This document shows positions 27,019 through 34,427 of a DNA stretch of 64,000 nt, piece by piece. How positions within the stretch are numbered: the stretch's first letter is position 1; each line of letters starts with the position of its first letter. The stretch lies in the NCBI RefSeq assembly GCF_014198245.1, contig NZ_JACIHE010000018.1, positions 26,001 to 90,000 of the forward strand. Direction: 5' to 3'. A program made the translations under genes and the position numbers. The stretch comes from Bradyrhizobium sp. cir1. GTDB taxonomy: Bacteria; Pseudomonadota; Alphaproteobacteria; Rhizobiales; Xanthobacteraceae. A model generated the notes under the pieces. That model searched no databases, was not told where the DNA came from, and saw nothing but the letters and a program-made list of their open reading frames with translations.

Positions 27019-28293
27019 ATGGCGGCGAAAACGCGCGCAGTGCGCACTACGCGGACGTCCCCGCCTCGGAAACGGTCCGGGGCGGCCGGGCGGTCGCGCA
27101 AGCGCGGCCCCAAGGCTGACGCGCCTGATGTGGTCCAGGCGGCGCTCGCCGCCTTTGCCCACGAGGTCCGCACCCCCCTGACCGGCATTCTCGCGATCAG
27201 CGACCTGCTTGCGACCTCCGATCTCGGAGAGCGGGAGAGGCGCTGGGCCGACACCATCAAGGCCGGCGCCGAGCATCTGGCGAGCCTTGCCACGCTGTTC
27301 GTGGACGCAGCCAGAACGGGCAAGGGCGCCGGGAAGGGCGGCAGCGCGCTGCGGCAGGATCTGTTCGACTTGCGGGCGCTCGCGCGCAGCACCGGCGATT
27401 CGCTCGCCGGGCGCGCGGCGGCCAAGGGGCTCCAGGCCCAGGTCGAGATCTCCGAAAAGCTGCCGGGGCTGGTGGTCGGCGATCCCGTCCGCCTGCGCGC
27501 CGCGCTTGAGAACCTGATCGACAATGCCGTGAAGTTCACCGAGCAGGGCGGCGTGGCGCTCGCGGTGGCGCCCTGGCGTCCTGCGAAGGAAGAGGCCAAG
27601 GGCAAGGCAAAGGGCAAAGGCAGGGTCGGTGTTGCCTTCGCGGTGTCCGACAGCGGCATCGGCCTGACCATGGCCGAGATCAAGCGGCTGTTTCGCCCTT
27701 TCACCCAGGCCAATGTCACCATCGCCTCGCGTTTCGGCGGCGCCGGGCTCGGGCTGTCCTCGGTGAAGCAACTGGCGCGCGCGATGGGCGGCGACATCTC
27801 GGTCGCGCCGCGCGGTGGCGGCGGCGCCACCTTCACGCTGACGGTGTCGCTGGATGCGGCGGGGCCGGCCAGGTCCAGCAAATCGAAGGGCGAAGCCGGG
27901 GTGGATGCGGTCGCTGCGCTGCGCGTGCTCAGTGTCGAGGACAACCCGTTCGGCCGCGTCGTGCTCAACACCATCCTCACCGAGCTTGGCCATCATGCCG
28001 AGTTCATCGGGCGCGGCGAGGATGCCGTGAACCGGCTGGAGCAGGGCGCCTTCGATGCCGTGCTGATGGACATGGTGTTGCCGGGGATCGACGGCGTCGA
28101 GGCGATCAGGCGGATCCGCACCATGCCGGCGCCGCTGGCTCAGATCCCCATCATCGGGGTCTCCGGGCGCGGCGAGGACGAGGCGGCCTCGCGCGAAGCC
28201 GGCGCCGACGCCTTCCTGGTCAAGCCTGTGTCTCCGCGGGCTTTAGCGACTGCGCTGCTTGAAGCGACACGCCGTGAGGTAGCTGCGACTTGA
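27019..28293 (+). CDS. Soluble hybrid histidine kinase with receiver domain
   Basis: This is a cytoplasmic two-component protein, 424 residues, with no membrane segment. A basic tail (about residues 1-35, TRTSPPRKRSGAAGRSRKRGPK) precedes the HisKA domain, with the phospho-histidine in FAHEVRTPLTG. The ATPase core follows (N box ENLIDNAVKF, G1 DSGIGL, G2 GAGLGLS) and is interrupted by a lysine-rich loop (EEAKGKAKGKGR). The C-terminal receiver carries EDN, the phospho-aspartate in VLMDMVLPGIDG and the lysine in FLVKPVS. The ATG at 27019 has GAAGGGG upstream. The last 74 bp overlap the end of the convergent YihY-like gene. Confidence 0.93.
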   Translation: MAAKTRAVRTTRTSPPRKRSGAAGRSRKRGPKADAPDVVQAALAAFAHEVRTPLTGILAISDLLATSDLGERERRWADTIKAGAEHLASLATLFVDAARTGKGAGKGGSALRQDLFDLRALARSTGDSLAGRAAAKGLQAQVEISEKLPGLVVGDPVRLRAALENLIDNAVKFTEQGGVALAVAPWRPAKEEAKGKAKGKGRVGVAFAVSDSGIGLTMAEIKRLFRPFTQANVTIASRFGGAGLGLSSVKQLARAMGGDISVAPRGGGGATFTLTVSLDAAGPARSSKSKGEAGVDAVAALRVLSVEDNPFGRVVLNTILTELGHHAEFIGRGEDAVNRLEQGAFDAVLMDMVLPGIDGVEAIRRIRTMPAPLAQIPIIGVSGRGEDEAASREAGADAFLVKPVSPRALATALLEATRREVAAT

Positions 28294-29113
28294 TGATCGC
28301 GGCATTGAGCTCGCCGCCGTAAACGAAGATCGCGGCGATGAAATACAGAAACACCAGTGCGATGATCACCGAGGCGAGCCCCGCATACATCGTCACGTAA
28401 TTGTTGGCGAAGCGCGCCAGATATTGTCCGAAGACGATGCCCGAGATCAGCGACGCCACGATGGTGAAGACGATGCCGGGCAGGATCTGGAGAAAGCCGC
28501 GCCGGCCCGCCGGCAGCCAGGCGTGCAGGATCAGCAGCGCGACCACCAGCGCAGCCACGGTGATGCCGTAGCGCAGCCAGGTGAGGATGCTTTCATTGGA
28601 TTCGACGAACAGCGGGATATGGCGCCGCGCCGCCTCGATGAAGAGCGGACCAAGCACGATCAGGAAAGCCATGGCGAGCGCGGTGAAGGCCGCGACCAGC
28701 GTGTAGCCGATCGATTCCAGCCGCAGCCAGTACCAGCGCCGCATCTCCACCACCGCGTAGGCGCGGTTGAGCGCGACGCGGAGCGCCTCGACTCCGTTCG
28801 AGGCGAAGTAGACCGACAGCGCCGCGCCGATCGTCAGCACGCCGGTGCGGGTGGTGGTCAGCACGTCGTGGATTTCGCCCGAGATCGAATCGGCGACCTG
28901 CTTGGGCCAGACCTGGAGCATCAGGCTGGCGGCCTGATCGGCGAGTTCCTTGGAGCCGAAGAAGCCGGCGAGCGAGGTCAGCACGATCAGGAACGGGAAC
29001 AGCGCCATCAGCGTCGACAGCGCAATATGGCTTGCGATCGCCCAACCGTCGTCGGCCAGGAACGTGTAGAACGCATCCTCCACCACGACGTAGATGTAGC
29101 GGATCGCTTTCAC
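28220..29113 (-). CDS. YihY/virulence factor BrkB family membrane protein
   Basis: This is a polytopic inner-membrane protein with about six helices, 297 residues, and no established biochemical activity. Family features are ALSTLMALFPFLIVLTSLAGFFG after the first amphipathic helix (VEDAFYTFLADDGWAIASHIA). The glycine-rich IGAALSVYFASNGVEALRVALNRAYA and the final GLASVIIALVFLYFIAAIFVYGGELNAAI also fit. Translation probably starts at GTG 29113, with AGGTG upstream. The 3' end overlaps the convergent kinase gene by 74 bp. Confidence 0.92.
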   Translation of the reverse strand: MKAIRYIYVVVEDAFYTFLADDGWAIASHIALSTLMALFPFLIVLTSLAGFFGSKELADQAASLMLQVWPKQVADSISGEIHDVLTTTRTGVLTIGAALSVYFASNGVEALRVALNRAYAVVEMRRWYWLRLESIGYTLVAAFTALAMAFLIVLGPLFIEAARRHIPLFVESNESILTWLRYGITVAALVVALLILHAWLPAGRRGFLQILPGIVFTIVASLISGIVFGQYLARFANNYVTMYAGLASVIIALVFLYFIAAIFVYGGELNAAIIKSQLPHGVSLQAAQSLKPAETQA

Positions 29114-29164
29114 GTGGCACCTGTGTTGGCGGCCGATGCTTTCGTACCCCTCTTGCGGCGTGGT

Positions 29165-29345
29165 TCGCCTCGCCCCGCTTGCGGGGAGAGGCCGACGCGC
29201 TCGGCAGCGCACTTGCGCGCCTGAGCGCGGCGGGTGAGGGGGAGTCTCCGCGGGGACGGTGAGAGCCGGATTCGCGGAGAGTCCCCCTCACCCGAATTCG
29301 ATCTGCGATCGAATTCGACCTCTCCCCGCAGGCGGGGAGAGGCGA
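29165..29345. repeat. Long inverted-repeat element, family F (CTCCCCGC..GCGGGGAG), copy 1
   Basis: This element runs from TCGCCTCGCCCCGC to GCGGGGAGAGGCGA. It includes internal mirrored parts GTGAGGGGGA and TCCCCCTCAC and the palindrome around GAATTCGATC. A second element of the same family lies at 45840-45987. The 350-bp gap between YihY and the twin-TM gene holds this repeat and no other evident gene. Confidence 0.8.
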
Positions 29346-29464
29346 AGAGAACGGGCCGCTCGCGCAAATCGGAAATCATCCAGCTAGCTTCTGATATTAT
29401 TGGCCTAAAAGCCAGATCGGGAACGCCATGGCGAACCGCCGCACACGGTGTTATCTACCCTCAG

Positions 29465-29659
29465 ATGGCATCTATCCTGAGTACTTTCATCCTGCCGATT
29501 GCGGTCGGCGCCGTGGCGCTGGTGCTGCTGCTCGGTCTCGTCAACATGATGCGCGGCGGCTCGCCAGACACCTCGCAGAAGCTGATGCGCTGGCGGGTGC
29601 TGCTTCAGTTCGTGGCGATCGTCATCGCCATGGCCGCAGTCTGGGCGATGGGGCGCTAG
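29465..29659 (+). CDS. Twin transmembrane helix small protein (HIG1-like)
   Basis: This is a 64-residue inner-membrane protein with two helices, LSTFILPIAVGAVALVLLLGLVNM and VLLQFVAIVIAMAAVWAMG. They are joined by a polar loop with MRGGSPDTSQKLMRWR. This arrangement and the R-W-R loop match the HIG_1_N-type small proteins of alphaproteobacteria, homologous to hypoxia-induced factors that associate with cytochrome oxidase in mitochondria. The ATG at 29465 has no strong ribosome binding site. It lies just upstream of the cobalamin adenosyltransferase gene, separated by a palindromic repeat. Confidence 0.82.
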   Translation: MASILSTFILPIAVGAVALVLLLGLVNMMRGGSPDTSQKLMRWRVLLQFVAIVIAMAAVWAMGR

Positions 29660-29660
29660 G

Positions 29661-29725
29661 GCATGATCCGGACCCGTAGGGCCGCGTTCGCGCAACGTGC
29701 GAAGCGGTTTTCCGAAAAGATCATG
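29661..29725. repeat. Palindromic repeat, family A, copy 2 (expanded centre)
   Basis: The arms GCATGATCCGGA and TTTTCCGAAAAGATCATG match family A, but the centre is about 20 bp longer than in the other copies (CCCGTAGGGCCGCGTTCGCG). It lies between the twin-TM and adenosyltransferase genes, two bases after the first stop. Confidence 0.8.
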
Positions 29726-29747
29726 ACCTAAGATCAAGGAATCTATC

Positions 29748-30320
29748 ATGGTCGTGCTGAACCGCATTTATACCAAGACCGGTGACGACGGCACGACAGC
29801 GCTCGGCTCGGGCGAACGCCGGCCGAAATATGATCTGCGCATCGAGGCCTATGGCACCGTCGACGAGACCAATGCCGCAATCGGCGTTGTCAGGCTCCAT
29901 ACCCATGACATGCCCGAGTTCGACGCGATGCTCGGCCGCATCCAGAATGATCTGTTCGACCTCGGCGCCGATCTCGCCGTGCCCGAGCGTGAAGGCAAAG
30001 ACGAGCGGCTGCGGGTGGTCGCGAGCCAGGTGGAGCGGCTCGAGCGCGACATCGACGCACTCAACGACAAGCTTTCGCCGCTCACCTCCTTCGTGCTCCC
30101 CGGCGGCACGCCGGCCGCGGCCTACCTGCATGTTGCGCGCACGATATGCCGCAGGGCGGAACGCGTCATCGTGGAACTGGCGGCTCAGCCCAACGAACCG
30201 GTCAGCGCGGCTGGCATCCAGTATATGAACCGCCTGTCGGACTTGCTGTTCGTGGCGAGCCGTGCCGCTAACCATAACGGCGCCGGGGACGTGCTCTGGG
30301 TTCCGGGCCAGAACCGCTGA
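29748..30320 (+). CDS. ATP:cob(I)alamin adenosyltransferase (PduO type)
   Basis: This enzyme transfers the adenosyl group of ATP to cob(I)alamin, making coenzyme B12, 190 residues. The N-terminal ATP-binding loop is RIYTKTGDDGTTALGSGER. The trimer/active-site helix is CRRAERVIVEL, and the C-terminal helix is YMNRLSDLLFVASRAAN, all diagnostic of the PduO/MMAB family. AAGGA precedes the ATG. B12-dependent enzymes such as methylmalonyl-CoA mutase would use the product. An etfBA unit with its own promoter follows. Confidence 0.93.
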   Translation: MVVLNRIYTKTGDDGTTALGSGERRPKYDLRIEAYGTVDETNAAIGVVRLHTHDMPEFDAMLGRIQNDLFDLGADLAVPEREGKDERLRVVASQVERLERDIDALNDKLSPLTSFVLPGGTPAAAYLHVARTICRRAERVIVELAAQPNEPVSAAGIQYMNRLSDLLFVASRAANHNGAGDVLWVPGQNR

Positions 30321-30370
30321 CCCATTTGAGCGGCGCATTTCTAAGGTCTAAAAATTGGCCGCTTCGCGCG

Positions 30371-30399
30371 TTGACCGGGCCGGATCAGGCCTTTAGGTT
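30371..30399 (+). promoter_or_regulatory. Predicted promoter of etfBA
   Basis: TTGACC (30371-30376), a 17-bp spacer and TAGGTT (30394-30399) form a good housekeeping promoter, 48 bp before the etfB ATG at 30447. The same spacing and the same -10 hexamer occur upstream of metX. Confidence 0.65.
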
Positions 30400-30446
30400 C
30401 CGCGCCAGTTGATAACTCCCCTCCCAAATTGAGTGAAAGAGGATCG

Positions 30447-31196
30447 ATGAAGGTCTTAGTGCCGGTAAAGCGGGTGGTCGATTACAACGTCAAGGTCCGC
30501 GTCAAGGGCGATGGATCGGGCGTTGAACTCGCCAACGTCAAGATGTCGATGAACCCGTTCGACGAAATCGCGGTCGAGGAAGCGCTGCGTCTGAAGGAAG
30601 CCGGCAAGGCGACCGAGGCCGTGGTGGTCTCCATTGGACCTGCGCAGGCGTCGGAGACGATCCGCACCGGTCTTGCCATGGGCGCCGATCGCGGCATCCT
30701 GGTGAAGGCCGAGGGCACCGTCGAGCCGCTCGCCGTCGCCAAGATCCTGAAGAAGGTTGCCGAAGAAGAGCAGCCCGGCCTCATCATCCTCGGCAAGCAG
30801 GCGATCGACGATGACAGCAACCAGACCGGCCAGATGCTGGCCGCGCTGCTCGGCTGGTCGCAGGCGACGTTCGCCTCCAAGCTCGAGGTCGAAGGCTCTG
30901 ACTTCAAGGTCACGCGCGAAGTCGACGGCGGCCTGCAGACCGTCAAGCTGAAGGGACCGGCGATCGTCACCACCGACCTTCGTCTCAACGAGCCGCGCTA
31001 CGCCTCGCTGCCGAACATCATGAAGGCGAAGAAGAAGCCGATCGCGGAGAAGACCGTCGCCGATTACGGCGTCGATGTCGCCGCGCGTCTCGAGGTTCTC
31101 AAGACCACTGAACCGGCAGGCCGCAAGGCGGGCGTCAAGGTCAAGGACGTCGCCGAGCTGGTGTCGAAACTCAAGAACGAAGCCGGGGTGCTCTGA
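30447..31196 (+). CDS. etfB: Electron transfer flavoprotein beta subunit
   Basis: This is the beta (small) subunit of ETF, which with the alpha subunit carries electrons from acyl-CoA and other dehydrogenases to ETF-ubiquinone oxidoreductase, 249 residues. It starts MKVLVPVKRVVDYNVKVRVK, the family N-terminus, which picks the ATG at 30447 (AGAGGA upstream) over an in-frame start 18 bp earlier. The AMP-binding region (SIGPAQASETIRTGLAMGADRGI) and LIILGKQAIDDDSNQTGQMLAALLGW are conserved. The stop and the etfA start share one base (TGATG). Confidence 0.97.
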   Translation: MKVLVPVKRVVDYNVKVRVKGDGSGVELANVKMSMNPFDEIAVEEALRLKEAGKATEAVVVSIGPAQASETIRTGLAMGADRGILVKAEGTVEPLAVAKILKKVAEEEQPGLIILGKQAIDDDSNQTGQMLAALLGWSQATFASKLEVEGSDFKVTREVDGGLQTVKLKGPAIVTTDLRLNEPRYASLPNIMKAKKKPIAEKTVADYGVDVAARLEVLKTTEPAGRKAGVKVKDVAELVSKLKNEAGVL

Positions 31197-32140
31197 TGAC
31201 GACGCTTCTGATTGCCGAACACGACAATGCGTCGCTCAAGGATGCGACCAACAAGACCCTGACCGCGGCTGCCGCGCTCGGCGGGGATGTCGAGGTGCTG
31301 GTCGCTGGCCAGAACGCCAAGGCCGCGGCGGATGCTGCTGCCAAGCTTGCCGGCGTGAAGAAGGTGCTGCTCGCCGACGGCGAGCTCTACGCGCACGATC
31401 TCGCCGAGCCGCTGGCCGCGCTGATCGTCTCGCTGGCCCCGTCCTATGACGCGATCGTCGCGCCCGCGACCTCGCGCTTCAAGAACGTGATGCCGCGTGT
31501 CGCCGCCCTGCTCGACGTCATGCAGGTCTCGGAGATCATCAAGGTGGTCGCTCCCGATACCTATGAGCGTCCGATCTATGCCGGCAACGCCATCCAGACG
31601 GTGAAGTCGAAGGACGCCAAGAAGGTCATCACGGTCCGCACCTCCACCTTCGCTGCAGCAGGTGAAGGCGGCAGCGCGCCGGTCGAGACCGTGGCGGCGG
31701 CGGCCGATCCCGGCCTGTCGTCCTTTGTCGGCGAGGAAGTCGCCAAGAGCGATCGTCCCGAGCTGACCTCGGCCAAGATCATCGTTTCCGGTGGCCGGGC
31801 CATGCAGAGCCGCGAGAACTTCGCCAAGTACATCGAGCCGCTGGCCGACAAGCTCGGCGCCGGCGTCGGTGCCTCGCGCGCGGCGGTGGACGCCGGCTAT
31901 GCCCCCAACGACTGGCAGGTCGGCCAGACCGGCAAGGTCGTGGCCCCCGAACTCTATGTCGCGGTGGGCATTTCCGGTGCGATCCAGCATCTGGCCGGCA
32001 TGAAGGACTCCAAGGTGATCGTCGCGATCAACAAGGACGAGGACGCGCCGATCTTCCAGGTCGCCGATTACGGCCTGGTCGCCGACCTCTACCAGGCGGT
32101 TCCGGAGCTGACGGCCGAACTCGCCAAGCTCGGCAAGTAA
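31196..32140 (+). CDS. etfA: Electron transfer flavoprotein alpha subunit
   Basis: This is the large, FAD-binding ETF subunit, 314 residues. The C-terminal FAD domain contains the ETF-alpha signature region, ASRAAVDAGYAPNDWQVGQTGKVVAPELYVA followed by GISGAIQHLAGMKDSKVIVAINKDEDAPIFQVADYGLV. The N-terminal half has the ETF fold (LLIAEHDNASLKDATNKTL). It is translationally coupled to etfB and followed by a strong terminator. The next gene, for a hydroxyacyl-CoA dehydrogenase, is in the same direction, which fits a beta-oxidation locus. Confidence 0.97.
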   Translation: MTTLLIAEHDNASLKDATNKTLTAAAALGGDVEVLVAGQNAKAAADAAAKLAGVKKVLLADGELYAHDLAEPLAALIVSLAPSYDAIVAPATSRFKNVMPRVAALLDVMQVSEIIKVVAPDTYERPIYAGNAIQTVKSKDAKKVITVRTSTFAAAGEGGSAPVETVAAAADPGLSSFVGEEVAKSDRPELTSAKIIVSGGRAMQSRENFAKYIEPLADKLGAGVGASRAAVDAGYAPNDWQVGQTGKVVAPELYVAVGISGAIQHLAGMKDSKVIVAINKDEDAPIFQVADYGLVADLYQAVPELTAELAKLGK

Positions 32141-32150
32141 AACGCGTTCA

Positions 32151-32195
32151 AAACACCGGCCGGAGGTATAAACTCCGGCCGGTGTTTCATTTTTG
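32151..32195 (+). terminator. Intrinsic terminator after etfA
   Basis: AAACACCGGCCGGAG (32151-32165) pairs perfectly with CTCCGGCCGGTGTTT (32173-32187) around a 7-nt loop, followed by CATTTTTG. A 15-bp GC-rich stem followed by a T-run is a clear rho-independent terminator that closes the etfBA unit. Confidence 0.9.
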
Positions 32196-32348
32196 AGGCG
32201 TTTTCTTTGGCGTGGGGCACGCCTTCGAAGCGATCCAATCTAGGTTTCGAGCCAAGGTTCTGATTAAATCAGGCTTCTGGTCAAATCAGACCTCCCGGCT
32301 CAGGGGATAGGCAGGCGCGATATGCGCGCCGTTCCGGTGGATGACATT

Positions 32349-33230
32349 ATGGCGGCAGTGATCAAGAAGGTCGGCGTGATCGGCGCGGGTCAGATGGGCA
32401 ATGGCATCGCCCATGTTGCGGCGCTCGCCGGCTTCGACGTGGTGCTCAACGATGTTTCGGCCGACCGCCTCAAGTCGGGCATGGCCACCATCAACGGCAA
32501 TCTGGCGCGCCAGGTCTCCAAGAAGGTCGTCACCGAGGAGGCCAAGACCCAGGCGCTGGCGCGCATCGTGGCCGCCGAGAAGCTCGACGACCTCGCCGAC
32601 TGCGATCTCGTGATCGAGACCGCGGTCGAGAAGGAAGAGGTCAAGCGCAAGATCTTCCACGAGCTCTGCGCGCTGTTGAAGCCGGAGGCGATCGTCGCCT
32701 CCGATACGTCCTCGATCTCGATCACGCGCCTCGCCGCTGCCACCGACCGGCCCGAGCGCTTCATCGGCATTCACTTCATGAATCCGGTGCCGCTGATGGA
32801 GCTGGTCGAGCTGATCCGCGGCATCGCCACCGACGATGCGACCTTCGAGGCGTCCAAGGAATTCGTCGCCAAGCTCGGCAAGCAGGTCGCGGTCTCCGAG
32901 GATTTCCCGGCCTTCATCGTCAACCGCATCCTGCTGCCGATGATCAACGAGGCGATCTACACGCTGTATGAAGGCGTCGGCAACGTCGAGGCGATCGACG
33001 CGGCGATGAAGCTCGGCGCCCATCATCCGATGGGCCCGCTCGAGCTTGCCGACTTCATCGGTCTCGATACCTGTCTGTCGATCATGCAGGTGCTGCACGA
33101 GGGCCTCGCCGACTCTAAGTACCGCCCGTGCCCGCTGCTGGTGAAATACGTCGAGGCCGGCTGGCTCGGTCGCAAGACCCAGCGCGGCTTCTACGACTAC
33201 CGCGGCGCCAAGCCGGTTCCGACGCGCTGA
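32349..33230 (+). CDS. 3-hydroxybutyryl/3-hydroxyacyl-CoA dehydrogenase
   Basis: This NAD-dependent enzyme oxidises 3-hydroxyacyl-CoA, or reduces acetoacetyl-CoA, 293 residues from the ATG at 32349. It has the Rossmann motif VGVIGAGQMGNGIAHV at the N-terminus, the catalytic histidine in GIHFMNPVPLMELVE, and VSEDFPAFIVNRILLPMINEA in the C-terminal domain. An in-frame ATG at 32322 would add nine residues. The length and single catalytic domain match the short bacterial Hbd type rather than the fused FadB. Adjacency to etfBA supports a role in fatty-acid or polyhydroxybutyrate metabolism. Confidence 0.94.
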   Translation: MAAVIKKVGVIGAGQMGNGIAHVAALAGFDVVLNDVSADRLKSGMATINGNLARQVSKKVVTEEAKTQALARIVAAEKLDDLADCDLVIETAVEKEEVKRKIFHELCALLKPEAIVASDTSSISITRLAAATDRPERFIGIHFMNPVPLMELVELIRGIATDDATFEASKEFVAKLGKQVAVSEDFPAFIVNRILLPMINEAIYTLYEGVGNVEAIDAAMKLGAHHPMGPLELADFIGLDTCLSIMQVLHEGLADSKYRPCPLLVKYVEAGWLGRKTQRGFYDYRGAKPVPTR

Positions 33231-33241
33231 TCCATTCCCCG

Positions 33242-33375
33242 GTGCCGTAAGGTGGGCAAAGCGACTTGTCCGCCGTAGCTCGGCGAGCGAAGGCGGAAGC
33301 GTGCCCACGCATTTTTTGCGACCATGGTGAGGTGGTGGGCGCAGCGCGAGTGCGCCTTTGCCTACCCAACGGCAC
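33242..33375. repeat. Imperfect long inverted repeat (family G)
   Basis: GTGCCGTAAGGTGGGCAAAGCG at the left end is mirrored by CGCCTTTGCCTACCCAACGGCAC at the right end, with a few mismatches. The interior contains GAAGGCGGAAGCGTGCCCACGC. It lies after the 3-hydroxyacyl-CoA dehydrogenase. Only one copy is seen in this window. Confidence 0.6.
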
Positions 33376-33458
33376 CTCGGCCGTGGGTCGACCGTGTGAC
33401 AATTCATGTCCCATTAACTGCTCGCCTCTAGGTTACGCCCGGTATAAGGGTTCGCGTA

Positions 33459-33653
33459 ATGGACATGATGGCAATGGTCAGCACCATGCTGGCCGCTCAG
33501 CAAGGCGCTCTGCAGTCGAATATTGCGGCGACGCTGACCAAGCAGAACATGGATATGGAGAAGTCTACCGTCCTGACCCTGCTCGGTGCCGCTCAGCCTT
33601 CCCTTGCCAATGTCGGCCCCGGCGTCGGCGGCAACCTGAACGTGACGGCCTAA
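33459..33653 (+). CDS. Small Met-rich protein resembling the YjfB family (64 aa)
   Basis: This is a 64-residue protein, MDMMAMVSTMLAAQQGALQS at the start, then a predicted amphipathic helix with NIAATLTKQNMDMEKSTVLTLLG and a short glycine-rich end. The pattern of an N-terminal Met-rich helix followed by a second helix resembles YjfB-type putative motility proteins. The match is from the general pattern, so it is tentative. The ribosome binding site is weak. It stands between the hydroxyacyl-CoA dehydrogenase and the convergent tlpA, with only three bases between its stop and the tlpA end. Confidence 0.6.
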   Translation: MDMMAMVSTMLAAQQGALQSNIAATLTKQNMDMEKSTVLTLLGAAQPSLANVGPGVGGNLNVTA

Positions 33654-33656
33654 GTC

Positions 33657-34334
33657 CTAGAGCGACGCGGCCGCCTTGCCCGTCGCCGCCCGGATCAGCT
33701 TGAGCGCATCCTCGCTCGCCCATTCCGCCGGCCCCGCGATCGTCGCGATCTCGCAGCCATGCGGGTCGACCAGCACCGAGGTTGGCATGCCCAGCGCCCG
33801 GCCTATCGCCTTAAGATCCTGAAAAACCTTGGCTTTCTGGTCGGTGAAATAACCGAGCCGGGTCAGATTGGCTTCTTTCAGGAAGGTCCTGGGTTTTTCG
33901 GGGTCGCGGGTGTCGATGTTGATCGCCACCACCTCGAAATTCGGGCCCGACAGCTTGCCCTGGAGCTCGTCCAGCGCGGGCATCTCCTTCCGGCACGGCA
34001 CGCACCAGGTGGCCCAGAGGTTCACCAGCAGCGTCTTGCCGCGGAAATCGGACAGTTTCTTCGGCTTGCCATCGGCATCCTCGAAAGCGAGGTCCGGCAG
34101 CTTCAAGGGGGCGGTCGCCATGGTCAGCGCTGCCACCTCGCCATGGGCGAACGGAGCGATTTTTTGCGCCGTCGCCACCGCCGGCTTGCAGCTCGGATCG
34201 CCGCCAGGCGCCCGACTCAGGCCCAGCCCGTACAGCGCGGCGAAGCCGGCTAGCCCGCCGATCGCCACGGTGGCGATGACGAGGGGGATCCGGCGCGTGG
34301 CGGAGGGTTTCGGGTCGAGCATATCGTTTGTCAT
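33657..34334 (-). CDS. tlpA: Membrane-anchored thioredoxin-like protein TlpA
   Basis: This is a periplasmic thiol:disulfide oxidoreductase tethered by an N-terminal helix, 225 residues. The anchor is PLVIATVAIGGLAGFAALYGLGL, and the thioredoxin active site is NLWATWCVPCRKEMPAL. In Bradyrhizobium japonicum TlpA of this size reduces copper-binding Sco and the CuA centre partners, and it is needed for cytochrome aa3 assembly. The cis-proline region is MPTSVLVDPHG. It is divergent from argH with 93 bp between them. Assignment rests on size, anchor, motif and neighbourhood. Confidence 0.93.
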   Translation of the reverse strand: MTNDMLDPKPSATRRIPLVIATVAIGGLAGFAALYGLGLSRAPGGDPSCKPAVATAQKIAPFAHGEVAALTMATAPLKLPDLAFEDADGKPKKLSDFRGKTLLVNLWATWCVPCRKEMPALDELQGKLSGPNFEVVAINIDTRDPEKPRTFLKEANLTRLGYFTDQKAKVFQDLKAIGRALGMPTSVLVDPHGCEIATIAGPAEWASEDALKLIRAATGKAAASL

Positions 34335-34427
34335 CCGGTCGCAGATATGGCTATCAGGGGCCTCTTAATACGGCTGGCCGCGGCCAGCAAACGTGGCTAG
34401 CGACAGGCAAGGCGTGAGCAGGGGATC

